Shown in pieces: positions 33,882 through 41,073 of a stretch of DNA of 64,000 bases. Origin of the DNA: PALSA-660 sp963726435 (lineage in GTDB: Bacteria > Actinomycetota > Coriobacteriia > Anaerosomatales > PALSA-660). Both the position numbers and the translations under genes were made by a program. Under the pieces are notes generated by a model, which ran no database searches, was not told the origin of the DNA, and saw nothing but the letters and a program-made list of their open reading frames with translations. Location: the NCBI GenBank assembly GCA_963726435.1, contig CAVSCJ010000001.1:62001-126000 (forward strand). The letters are read 5' to 3'. Position 1 is the stretch's first letter; each line of letters starts with the position of its first letter.

Positions 33882-34538
33882 CTACGCTGTACCGGACGCC
33901 ACGGGCTCGAGATGCGAGAGGTAGTAGAGGGTGTGCAGCAACTCCTGGACCGGGTCGGTGTTGTGAAGCGTCACGCCGTCCGGGACCTGCACCACGACTG
34001 GAGTGTAGTTCAGTATCACGCGTATCCCAGCGGCGGACAGCCGGTCAGTGACCTCCTGAGCGGCGCTCGGCGGAACCGCCAATATGCCCATGCTGATACC
34101 CTGCTCCCTCACCGTGCGCTCCAGCTCAGCCATGTCGCCGACGACCAGGTCTCCTATGCGGCCTCCCACCTTCGCGGGATCATTGTCGAGCACGGCCGTG
34201 ACGATGAACCCGTGCTTGCTGAGACCGTCGTAGGCCGCTATGGCCGAGCCCAGGTTCCCCGCGCCGATGAGAACGAGCCGGTGGACGTGGTCGGAACCGA
34301 GTATCCGGGAGATCCGGCTGGCCAGCGTGTTGACGTCGTAGCCGATGCCGCGGCGGCCGAACGACCCGAAGTACGTGAGGTCCCGACGGATCTGAGCGGG
34401 GTTGACGCGGGCCAGGCCTCCGAGGCGCGCCGAGGACACCGTCTCCTCGCCGTTGCCGCGGATCTGGAGGAGCACGTTCAGATAGAGCGGAAGGCGTTCG
34501 ATAACGCCCTCGGGGATGTGGGTCCCGACCTCCACCAT
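33882..34538 (-). CDS. rex: Redox-sensing transcriptional repressor Rex
   Basis: NADH/NAD+ sensor of 218 residues. The N-terminal winged helix (IPEGVIERLPLYLNVL, NPAQIRRDLTYFGSFGRRGIGY) and the C-terminal Rossmann domain (LVLIGAGNLGSAIAAY) are clear. In other bacteria Rex represses fermentation and respiration genes when NADH is high. A Rex-like palindrome lies in its own promoter, suggesting autoregulation. Confidence 0.97.
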   Translation of the reverse strand: MVEVGTHIPEGVIERLPLYLNVLLQIRGNGEETVSSARLGGLARVNPAQIRRDLTYFGSFGRRGIGYDVNTLASRISRILGSDHVHRLVLIGAGNLGSAIAAYDGLSKHGFIVTAVLDNDPAKVGGRIGDLVVGDMAELERTVREQGISMGILAVPPSAAQEVTDRLSAAGIRVILNYTPVVVQVPDGVTLHNTDPVQELLHTLYYLSHLEPVASGTA

Positions 34539-34623
34539 GTCTCCCCGCCCCCGTCGGATGTGGCCGCGCGCGGCGCGAGCCCGTCGCGGCCGTCAACCGA
34601 GGAGATCCCTCGGCTTGCTCATA

Positions 34624-34641
34624 TCGTAACTTCTGTTACAA
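34624..34641 (-). promoter_or_regulatory. Candidate Rex operator at the rex promoter
   Basis: Minus-strand TTGTAACAGAAGTTACGA is an imperfect 18-base palindrome with the TTGTnA-N-TnACnA layout of Rex sites. It overlaps a possible promoter, TTGCGC (34647-34652), 18 bases, TACGAT (34623-34628), so bound Rex would block RNA polymerase. Confidence 0.6.
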
Positions 34642-34704
34642 AGTGGGCGCAAGAGGCAGCGACCGCCGATCCTCCAGCGCCGGAACAAGCCGAACCGGGC
34701 CAGA

Positions 34705-35499
34705 CTAGAAGGCGGCTCCGTCGAGCGCGTGCGCGCACACGCAGGGTCGCTCGACCGGCAGCGCGGGGATCATGGCCTGCAGCAGATCGCGGACACGCTC
34801 GTTGTTCTGACCGAACACGCGTATGACCTCGTCGTTCGAGACCGGCTCAACCCCTTCGGCGCCGACGTCATGGTCGGTGATCAGCGAGATGTTGCAGTAG
34901 CAGATCTCCAGTTCGCGGGCCAGATGGCACTCCGGGTACTGAGTCATGTTGATGACCTCCCACCCTTGGGAGGCGAACCAGCGCGACTCGGAGCGCGTGG
35001 AGAATCGCGGGCCCTGGATCACGACCACAGTGCCGGTCGGGTGCACGTGGATCCCCAGCGACCCCGCCTGATCGATCGCCACTTGCCGCATGGTCGGGCA
35101 GTAGGGGTCCGCCGAGGAAACGTGCGTGGTGATGGGCCCGTCGTAGAAGGTGTCGGCGCGTCCCCACGTGCGATCGACGAACTGGTCGCAGACTACGAAG
35201 TCGCCGGGCTTGACGTGAGGCTGAAGCGAGCCACATGCGTTCGGGCCGATGATCCGCGTAACGCCCAGCTCCTTCATCGCCCACACGTTCGCGCGGTAGT
35301 TGATCCTGTGCGGAGGCAGCTCATGGGCCTTGCCGTGGCGGGGCAGGAACGCCACGGTCCTGCCGGCGATCTCCCCGACCGTCACCGGTGCGGACGGAGG
35401 ACCGTACGGCGTGTTGACTCGGTATTCCTCGGTGCTGTCGAGCAGCGAGTAGAAGCCGCTGCCGCCGAACACCCCGATCTCGGCCTTGGGAAGCTTCAT
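34705..35499 (-). CDS. mtnP: S-methyl-5'-thioadenosine phosphorylase
   Basis: Purine nucleoside phosphorylase family member of 264 residues that splits methylthioadenosine (or methylthioinosine) in methionine salvage. Phosphate-loop GSGFYSLLD, RHGKAHELPPHRINYRAN, GPNACGSL and the NMTQYPECHLARE substrate segment are visible. The ATG 35497-35499 has AGGAGAGA upstream. Whether adenosine or inosine is the preferred base cannot be set from sequence alone. Confidence 0.94.
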   Translation of the reverse strand: MKLPKAEIGVFGGSGFYSLLDSTEEYRVNTPYGPPSAPVTVGEIAGRTVAFLPRHGKAHELPPHRINYRANVWAMKELGVTRIIGPNACGSLQPHVKPGDFVVCDQFVDRTWGRADTFYDGPITTHVSSADPYCPTMRQVAIDQAGSLGIHVHPTGTVVVIQGPRFSTRSESRWFASQGWEVINMTQYPECHLARELEICYCNISLITDHDVGAEGVEPVSNDEVIRVFGQNNERVRDLLQAMIPALPVERPCVCAHALDGAAF

Positions 35500-35621
35500 C
35501 GTCTCTCTCCTGGATCGTCCGTACGGGCAGTGCTGAGTCGGCCAGGGCGTGCGCCAAGACCTCAGGATTGTATCGCACGCCCTCCCCGGCAGCGCCCGGC
35601 CCCCAGACGAACCGCTTGCGG

Positions 35622-36593
35622 TCAGGCGCAGTCGCGGTACGAGGCCTCGCCGGCGGATGGGACGAGCAGAGAGCGTCCGAAGGGGCCGCCGCGGGCGCTC
35701 CAGCGCTGCTCGAGCACGGCGGCTCCGGACACGGCGTCGAGGAACGCGGCGGCCCGGGCGTCCAGGTTGTCGGCATGGTTCAGCAGCAGGGCCTCCAGGG
35801 AGCAAGGCATGCACAGGGCGCCCCATTCGCGCTCACCGTGATGCGCGAGGATGGCGTGTACCAGCCTGAGGGCGACTCCCCGATCGAGAGGGCGAGGCAG
35901 GCCGTCGATCGCGCGCGACACCATCTGTTCGCCAAGTACGACGTGCCCGACCAGACGGCCAGCGTCCGTGTACTCGAACGAAGACTCGAACGAGAGCTCC
36001 TCCGTCCTCCCGACGTCGTGGAGCAGCGCCGACGCGAGAAGCAGATCGTGGTCTACCCGGGGATACGAGCCTGCGAGGGACTCGCAGAGCTTGGCTACGG
36101 CGAGAGTGTGCTCCAGAAGCCCGCCGACGTACGCGTGGTGCGGCCCGTTCCCCGCGGGGGCTGACGCGAAGCGATCGATGAAGCCCGGGGCGCCGAAGAC
36201 CGCTCGCACCACCGACCGCAGCCGCCCATCGCGTACGCGCTTCACCGCAACACGCAACTCGCCGAGCATCTCTTCGCGGTCGCGAAGGCCGCGGGGCAGA
36301 AGGTCGCGTGCGTCGAAGCCCTCAGCCGGCCGCAGCGCATCGATCGAGACGCGGCGAACGCCACGGTAGGTCGTCACGATACCGCGGGCCCGGACTATCG
36401 ACCCGGTGGGAATCGTCTCGTCGGCGGAGCCCGGTCGGAACATCACCCCCGGGATCGAGCCGCTGCAGTCGGAGAGCTCCAAGGACAGGTACGCGTCGCC
36501 GGTTCGCGCGGATCGGATGTCGCGCGAGGCCAGCGCGAACAGCGAGTCGACACGCATCCCCTCGCCCAGGTCCCGAACGTACTGTTCCTTCAT
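35622..36593 (-). CDS. HD-domain 3'-5' exoribonuclease, YhaM-like
   Basis: 323 residues: an N-terminal OB-fold (residues 1-95, with SRDIRSARTGDAYLSLELSD) and an HD phosphohydrolase domain (HHAYVGGLLEHTLAVAKL, LLLASALLHDVGR, HAILAHHGE). This two-part layout is that of YhaM, which trims RNA and single-stranded DNA from the 3' end. It is divergently placed from the lipoprotein gene at 36743. Confidence 0.9.
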   Translation of the reverse strand: MKEQYVRDLGEGMRVDSLFALASRDIRSARTGDAYLSLELSDCSGSIPGVMFRPGSADETIPTGSIVRARGIVTTYRGVRRVSIDALRPAEGFDARDLLPRGLRDREEMLGELRVAVKRVRDGRLRSVVRAVFGAPGFIDRFASAPAGNGPHHAYVGGLLEHTLAVAKLCESLAGSYPRVDHDLLLASALLHDVGRTEELSFESSFEYTDAGRLVGHVVLGEQMVSRAIDGLPRPLDRGVALRLVHAILAHHGEREWGALCMPCSLEALLLNHADNLDARAAAFLDAVSGAAVLEQRWSARGGPFGRSLLVPSAGEASYRDCA

Positions 36594-36742
36594 GACCGCC
36601 TCCGCGACACTCCTGCTACCGCTCTCATGTGACGAGCCTATCCGCCCGGTCTGACAGGCCCGCGGCGCAACCGGCGCCCGCCCTGGTCTACCATTGGATC
36701 GTCAGTGGAGTGCCAGTGCACCCTGCCCTCAGGAGACACCTG

Positions 36743-37186
36743 ATGCGAGCTCGCTTGGCTATGGCGGTCGCTGTGTCCGCCCTCCTCCTTTCCTCGTGCG
36801 GCCAGGGTTCGCTCCCCGTTGTCCGACTGGAGACAGCGGGCACACCGCTGACCGCCGCCGACGCCGAGAGGCTCGCGGCGTCCACCGACATCCGAGCGTT
36901 CGCCAGCGTCGAGACGAGCCGGGCCCCGGCGCTGCGTGCGGCGGCACTGCAGGACCTGCGCGCCGACGGCGAGGCGGGCAAGCGCGCCGCGGACCTGCTC
37001 ACAGAGGGCTTCCCGGCGCAGACGGCGTCCGTCCCGGTGCTCGTTCGCTTCTGCGCGGTCGACGGCGCAGACGCGGTCGTGGTCGTGGAGGCCTACGGCG
37101 ACGCAGGGGGTGTGATCACGCACCGTCGGCTCTGGGTGTTCGACCTGACCTCCGGTGCGCTGCTGCGCGCGGCATCCTTCTATTAG
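36743..37186 (+). CDS. Predicted lipoprotein of unknown function
   Basis: 147 residues. Signal peptide MRARLAMAVAVSALLLSSC ends in a lipobox with the acylated Cys at 19, so the protein should be anchored outside the membrane. AGGAG lies 7 bases before the ATG. The mature part is Ala-rich and probably alpha/beta. I do not recognise a family. It is one of very few plus-strand genes in this half. Confidence 0.7.
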   Translation: MRARLAMAVAVSALLLSSCGQGSLPVVRLETAGTPLTAADAERLAASTDIRAFASVETSRAPALRAAALQDLRADGEAGKRAADLLTEGFPAQTASVPVLVRFCAVDGADAVVVVEAYGDAGGVITHRRLWVFDLTSGALLRAASFY

Positions 37187-37218
37187 CCCGGCGCGTGGCT
37201 CCATCCGGAGCAGCCAGA

Positions 37219-37578
37219 TCAGGCGACCCGCTGCGGAGGCGACTCGCCGGCGGGCGGGCCGTAGAGCCGCGTCAACTCGCGACTGATCGCTTCGGGCGTG
37301 TGGCCCGCCTCGCGCAACTCGAACTCGAGAGAGGCGATGACGAGGCGCCGGCTGACGGCAGGTGCCGCGCCCTGCAGCGCCCGCCGGCGGACTACTCCCC
37401 AGAAGTAGGCCTCCATCCGGGCCCGAGAGGTGCGGTGCCCGGGGCATGGCCCGAATCGCGCTTCGGTGGCCCGGGTAGCTTCGACGGCGACGGCTTGAGG
37501 AGTACCCGCGGCGACGGCCCGATCGGCCAGGCTGCCGAGAACGGGATGGGCCGTCGGAGCGACGGGGTAGTGCCGCAT
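37219..37578 (-). CDS. Hypothetical protein with a sequestered ribosome site
   Basis: 119 residues, Ala- and Arg-rich, probably helical, with no signal peptide or membrane span and no family I recognise. The ATG at 37576-37578 is chosen because AGGAGG lies 7 bases upstream. That ribosome site is itself paired in a strong hairpin (37586-37615), suggesting control of translation. Confidence 0.6.
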   Translation of the reverse strand: MRHYPVAPTAHPVLGSLADRAVAAGTPQAVAVEATRATEARFGPCPGHRTSRARMEAYFWGVVRRRALQGAAPAVSRRLVIASLEFELREAGHTPEAISRELTRLYGPPAGESPPQRVA

Positions 37579-37585
37579 AGTAGGA

Positions 37586-37615
37586 CCTCCTATCGACCAC
37601 GGGTTCGATAGGAGG
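37586..37615 (-). promoter_or_regulatory. Hairpin masking a ribosome-binding site
   Basis: On the minus strand CCTCCTATCGA pairs perfectly with TCGATAGGAGG; the second arm contains the AGGAGG used by the gene at 37219-37578. An outer GTAG/CTAC pair extends the stem past an internal loop. Confidence 0.65.
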
Positions 37616-37641
37616 CTACAGGTACGCTCTGACACCCGGAC

Positions 37642-37890
37642 CTAGGTCCCGGGGACCTCCATGATGCAGTCGATGCTGTCGCGGTTCACGGCAATGTACT
37701 TGACGGAGTGGAGGATCTCTCCCGGGGTTCCGAACGTGCAGACCCGGGCGTCGGTCACCGGGAAGAAGTCCTTGCCCTTGGAGTTCAGGGCGTCGGTCAG
37801 ACGGCTCCCCGCCAGCACGTGAAGATCCCCCTCGATCTGCATGCCCTGCGTCAAGATGACGACGTGAAGCCGGTCCTTGTGGCTGTACAC
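37642..37890 (-). CDS. Small conserved-looking protein of unknown function
   Basis: 82 residues, beginning (M)YSHKDRLHVVILTQGMQIEGDLHVLAG, a predicted small beta-rich fold. The GTG at 37888-37890 is preferred because a GGGGTGG ribosome site precedes it; an earlier GTG (37945-37947) without such a site would add 19 residues. It follows the DUF2085 gene on the same strand. Related short proteins exist in other bacteria as far as I recall, without a known role. Confidence 0.65.
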   Translation of the reverse strand: MYSHKDRLHVVILTQGMQIEGDLHVLAGSRLTDALNSKGKDFFPVTDARVCTFGTPGEILHSVKYIAVNRDSIDCIMEVPGT

Positions 37891-37953
37891 TTCCCCACCC
37901 CTGTCCCACCGGCGCGGCAGCGCCGGGCGCTTCACCGCTTCCGCCACAGGATA

Positions 37954-38640
37954 CTAGAGCCGCGAGGCGAGCGAGACAAGCGCCAGACGGGCCGCGTCCG
38001 CCGCCGCGAACTCCGCGATCGAGAGCGCCAGCGAGAGCAGCAGCGCCGGCCAGGCGTCTCGCAGCCGGTCGAACGAACGCTCGAATGCCGGTATCAGAGA
38101 CACGAGAACGAGATTCACCGACATGAACGTCACCACGATCGCCGCGGAGGTCGCGAGCGGGAGGACGACGCCGAGCACAGGGCCTCCCCACCAGGCGACG
38201 GCGAACGCGAGAGGCGCGGCGGCGCACCACACGAGCCCTTCGAGAGCGGACCCGAGCACCTTCTCCTCCGACCTTCTCCGCCAAAGCTGCGTGTTCAGCA
38301 GAGGGACCATCACAAGTGCGAGCGCAAACCCTGTTCCTATGCCCGTCGCGAGTCTCAGCACGTTGGTCGTGGGCCTAAGCGCCAAGTACGAGGTCATTCC
38401 GTCCCAGGCCAGCCAAGCCACGGCCGCGGACCCGATGCCCAGCAGCCACGCCGGCGGCATCCCCGCCCGATGCCGACCCCGATCGAGAAGCGCCGCGACG
38501 GCCACGGCGACCACGAACCCCAGGTAGATGCCCGTGTCCCTGGCGCAGACGGGGAGCTGGTAGCCTCCCGCCGCGAGACTGCGCGAGGGCAACTGATGGC
38601 ACAGTCCGTAGCCGAGCCAGTGGAACGCCGCCGAGAGCAT
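37954..38640 (-). CDS. DUF2085 family membrane protein
   Basis: 228 residues with about six membrane helices. The DUF2085 signature is clear at the N-terminus: CHQLPSRS followed by LPVCARDTGIYLG. The conserved cysteines and histidine hint at metal or redox binding, but the function is unknown. It lies between tRNA-Pro and two small unknown genes. Confidence 0.85.
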   Translation of the reverse strand: MLSAAFHWLGYGLCHQLPSRSLAAGGYQLPVCARDTGIYLGFVVAVAVAALLDRGRHRAGMPPAWLLGIGSAAVAWLAWDGMTSYLALRPTTNVLRLATGIGTGFALALVMVPLLNTQLWRRRSEEKVLGSALEGLVWCAAAPLAFAVAWWGGPVLGVVLPLATSAAIVVTFMSVNLVLVSLIPAFERSFDRLRDAWPALLLSLALSIAEFAAADAARLALVSLASRL

Positions 38641-38684
38641 GGCCGCCCTTCGAGAATGGTCGCCCGACTCTTCACAGACGACGC

Positions 38685-38713
38685 GGCGGGCCCGGCGCTC
38701 CGCCGGACCCGCC
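38685..38713 (-). terminator. Terminator hairpin after tRNA-Pro
   Basis: GGCGGGTCCGGCG pairs with CGCCGGGCCCGCC (13 pairs, one G-U) around a 3-base loop, 14 bases beyond the tRNA. Confidence 0.65.
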
Positions 38714-38726
38714 GTATGCCGTCATC

Positions 38727-38803
<77 letters not shown>

Positions 38804-38813
38804 ACGAGGTCGT

Positions 38814-38843
38814 ATCCTACACGGTCGGCGCGTGGCGCGGCAA
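38814..38843 (-). promoter_or_regulatory. Promoter of tRNA-Pro
   Basis: Minus-strand TTGCCG (38838-38843), 18-base spacer, TAGGAT (38814-38819), ending 10 bases before the tRNA 5' end. Confidence 0.65.
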
Positions 38844-38867
38844 GCAGCGCTTGGCGCCGCTGAAGCA

Positions 38868-38901
38868 GGAGGCCCGACCCCTTGAGGGGAGCCGGGCCTC
38901 C
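38868..38901 (-). terminator. Terminator hairpin after the eight-haem cytochrome
   Basis: GGAGGCCCG pairs with CGGGCCTCC, with an inner CCCC/GGGG arm, 29 bases beyond the cytochrome stop. Confidence 0.65.
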
Positions 38902-38929
38902 GGTTGGACGGTGTTCGTTGCGCGACCCG

Positions 38930-39850
38930 CTAGGGCGTCGGGGTCGGTGTCGTCGAGACCTTCAGCGCGTCGTGGCACGGCTGGCAGAACTTCGATTCGA
39001 CGTGGCAGGTGAAACACTGGTCGACAGGCGCTGCAAGATAGGAGGCGATACCCTCCTCCTCGAGGACCTTGGCCTCGACCTCCAGCGCGCCCATCTCCTT
39101 GATGATCTCCTTGGACGTCTCGCCGTGCACGGCGCCGGCCCAGTCGGCGGCCTGGTGCGTCGCCGGGACGAGCTCGAATCCGGCCGGGTGGCAGGTCGTG
39201 CACACTCCCGGAGCGGCCTTCTGGCCGGTCATCTTGACCTTGCCCTCGAGGTCGTGGCAGCGGAAGCAGTAGTCCATCTTCATGAAGTTGGGGTGCACCG
39301 TGTTCTTGCTGCCGTTGGGGGCTACGAGGACCGGAGGTACGGCGGTGTCGTTGTGGGCGATGCGGTTGTGGCACACGGTGCACCAGATGCCGGCGTCCGC
39401 ATGCACCTTGTGGTCGACCAGCAGCCCCTCGCTGGCGGTTACGACACGGTTCATGGAGTGACACTGGGTGCACTGTTGGCTGCCCATCTCCTTCCCGCCC
39501 TTGAGCGCAAGCGCGGAGCCCGGGTTCAGAGGAAGGGAGAAGGTGTTGCCGACCGTGGGGATGACCTCGAGACCGGACTTGACCTTGGCGATCATGAAGG
39601 TGATCGTGTCGGCGCCAACGGGCTCGTGGCACGCCATGCACGAGATCTCGGCGTGTGACGATGCGGCATAGGCGGCGATGGTGTCGTCTTGCACCTTGTG
39701 GCAGACCTCGGAGCAGAACCAGCGCGTGGAGGTCGCACCCAGCATCACGACTACGAATGCGGCAAGCGCCAGGACCACGACGAACGTCCAGACGATGTAG
39801 CGCGGCCTGCGGACCGGGTCCTTGAACCCGGCCAAGGAGATCTTCGCCAT
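38930..39850 (-). CDS. Membrane-anchored multihaem cytochrome c, NapC/NirT-like, eight haem sites
   Basis: 306 residues: one N-terminal membrane anchor (about residues 18-38), then an exported domain with eight haem c motifs. The first is CSEVCH (C-x3-C-H, residues 46-51) and the rest are CxxCH (CMACH, CTQCH, CTVCH, CFRCH, CTTCH, CFTCH, CQPCH). NapC/NirT proteins take electrons from menaquinol to periplasmic reductases; most have four or five haems, so eight is more than usual. The ATG 39848-39850 is preferred over one 6 bases upstream because GAGGAG is 8 bases away. A Thr/Pro-rich end follows. No reductase partner is adjacent. Confidence 0.88.
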   Translation of the reverse strand: MAKISLAGFKDPVRRPRYIVWTFVVVLALAAFVVVMLGATSTRWFCSEVCHKVQDDTIAAYAASSHAEISCMACHEPVGADTITFMIAKVKSGLEVIPTVGNTFSLPLNPGSALALKGGKEMGSQQCTQCHSMNRVVTASEGLLVDHKVHADAGIWCTVCHNRIAHNDTAVPPVLVAPNGSKNTVHPNFMKMDYCFRCHDLEGKVKMTGQKAAPGVCTTCHPAGFELVPATHQAADWAGAVHGETSKEIIKEMGALEVEAKVLEEEGIASYLAAPVDQCFTCHVESKFCQPCHDALKVSTTPTPTP

Positions 39851-40084
39851 TCCCATCGCTCCTCTGTATGACCAAATCGGGGATCACGACGCGCCTACGG
39901 CGGGTCATGACGCACCCCTCCCGCCGTGGTGCAACCTTATGTGAACGTTCCCGCGCGTGCAAGCGCGCCCGTGCGGACGCACAGCGGGCCTGCTGCATGT
40001 GTTCGGCGTCAGGAGAGCGATTCCTGCACGCCTCAGGACGCGCCTGTGAGTGGGACTTCGAGGGCCGTCAGGGACGGCGTCGCA

Positions 40085-40552
40085 TCAGGCCAGTTCGAGC
40101 ACGATCTCGACCTCGACCGGCGCTCCGAGTGGAAGCGACGCGACGCCCACCGCGGCCCGGGCGTGGCGCCCCGACTCCCCGAACGCCGCCCCCATCACGG
40201 CACTCGCGCCGTCCACCACTCCCGGCTGACCCGTGAACCCCGGCGCCGATGCGACGAAGCCCGTGACCTTCACCACTCGAACGACTCCGTCCAGGTCGCA
40301 GACGGTCGAAGCGGCCGCCAGAGCGTTCAGGGCGCAGAGCTCCGCGCATGCGCGGGCCTTCTCCGTGTCAACCTCGGCGCCGACCGCACCTTGGGCGAGC
40401 AGTGCGCCCGCCCGCATCGGCAGCTGCCCCGACGTGAAGACGAGCGAACCGGCCCGAACCGCCGGCACGTAGTCGCCCAGCGCGGTAGGACCCTGCGGAA
40501 GCTCGAGGCCGGCCGCAGCGAGCCTCATAGCCGTTTCGCCCGATGCTGTCAT
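40085..40552 (-). CDS. RidA/YjgF family protein
   Basis: 155 residues. The fold-typical SGQLPMRAG, the region around NALAAASTVCDLDGVVRVVKVTGFV and HARAAVGVASLPLGAPVEVEIV with the conserved active-site arginine are present. RidA proteins hydrolyse reactive enamines formed by PLP enzymes; this one belongs to a less studied subgroup, so the substrate is open. It is divergent from the candidate selenoprotein operon. Confidence 0.88.
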   Translation of the reverse strand: MTASGETAMRLAAAGLELPQGPTALGDYVPAVRAGSLVFTSGQLPMRAGALLAQGAVGAEVDTEKARACAELCALNALAAASTVCDLDGVVRVVKVTGFVASAPGFTGQPGVVDGASAVMGAAFGESGRHARAAVGVASLPLGAPVEVEIVLELA

Positions 40553-40640
40553 GAGCAGCCGCCCTCTCGCGACGCCATATGGACGCTGCGGATGATAGCA
40601 CCGCCCCGGATGGCCTGGCCCACCGGGACCGGTCAGCCTC

Positions 40641-40658
40641 TATACCCCATGGGGTATA
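40641..40658. promoter_or_regulatory. Perfect palindrome, CsoR-family operator type
   Basis: TATACCCCATGGGGTATA is a perfect 18-base palindrome matching the TACCC-NN-GGGTA layout of CsoR/CstR-family repressor sites (copper or persulfide sensors). It lies between ridA and the candidate selenoprotein gene and contains a TATACT -10 (40655-40660) for the plus strand. Confidence 0.65.
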
Positions 40659-40706
40659 CTTCCTCCGCCCCACGGTGTTGTCCGCGCCCGCGGCGAGGAG
40701 GAGACT

Positions 40707-40745
40707 GTGGTGGTCGCTGTTCCGGTGGGCGCCAACGAAGGGTGA
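40707..40745 (+). CDS. Possible 12-residue leader peptide
   Basis: GTG start with GGAGGAG at ideal distance, coding MVVAVPVGANEG, ending 4 bases before the ATG of the next gene. It may couple translation into the selenoprotein gene or may be chance. Confidence 0.25.
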   Translation: MVVAVPVGANEG

Positions 40746-40749
40746 GAAG

Positions 40750-41073
40750 ATGGTCCAGGTCCAGGTATTCGATCTCGCAGCCGAGACCTGCTGCACCAGC
40801 GGCGGCTGAGGCCCCTCCTGGTCTCCGGAGGAGATCACGGAACTGATCCGCGAGGAGATGACCCGAAGATTCGGCGACAAGGCCTCCATCGAGTATGTCG
40901 ACACGGGAGACCCTGCGAAACGCGAGGCCCATGAGGATAGCGTGAACGCGATACGGGATCGCGGGCTCATCTACCCGGTCACATTCGTCGACGGCGAGGC
41001 TGTCTACGATGGAGCCGTCTCCTACCCGGGCATCATCCGGGCGGTCGAGACGAGACTGGGCCCGGCGGCGTGA
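40750..41073 (+). CDS. Candidate selenoprotein, YuzD-like thioredoxin-fold protein
   Basis: 107 residues if the in-frame TGA at 40807-40809 is read as selenocysteine. The N-terminal MVQVQVFDLAAETCCTSGG leads to Sec20 and GPSWSPEE, giving a CC-x4-U motif; the remainder (IEYVDTGDPAKR, GLIYPVTFVDGEAVYDG) reads as a thioredoxin-like fold resembling YuzD/DUF1462. Just after the TGA an 8-base-pair stem (40819-40837) with a GGA loop fits a bacterial SECIS. If the TGA were a real stop, only 19 residues would be made, and the 3' part would start at ATG 40858 inside a helix. Its stop overlaps the next start as GTGA. Selenocysteine genes are not in the window, so this stays an inference. Confidence 0.7.
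40819..40837 (+). promoter_or_regulatory. SECIS-like hairpin after the in-frame TGA
   Basis: TGGTCTCC pairs with GGAGATCA (8 pairs, one G-U) around loop GGA. The apical G residues lie 18-19 bases after the TGA, inside the range usual for bacterial SECIS elements. Confidence 0.5.

Noticed and set aside
39930..39955. Rex-like half-site upstream of the eight-haem cytochrome (ATGTGAACGTTCC)
   Set aside because: Only one half is good and the other lacks the expected ACAA end, so it was not listed as an operator.
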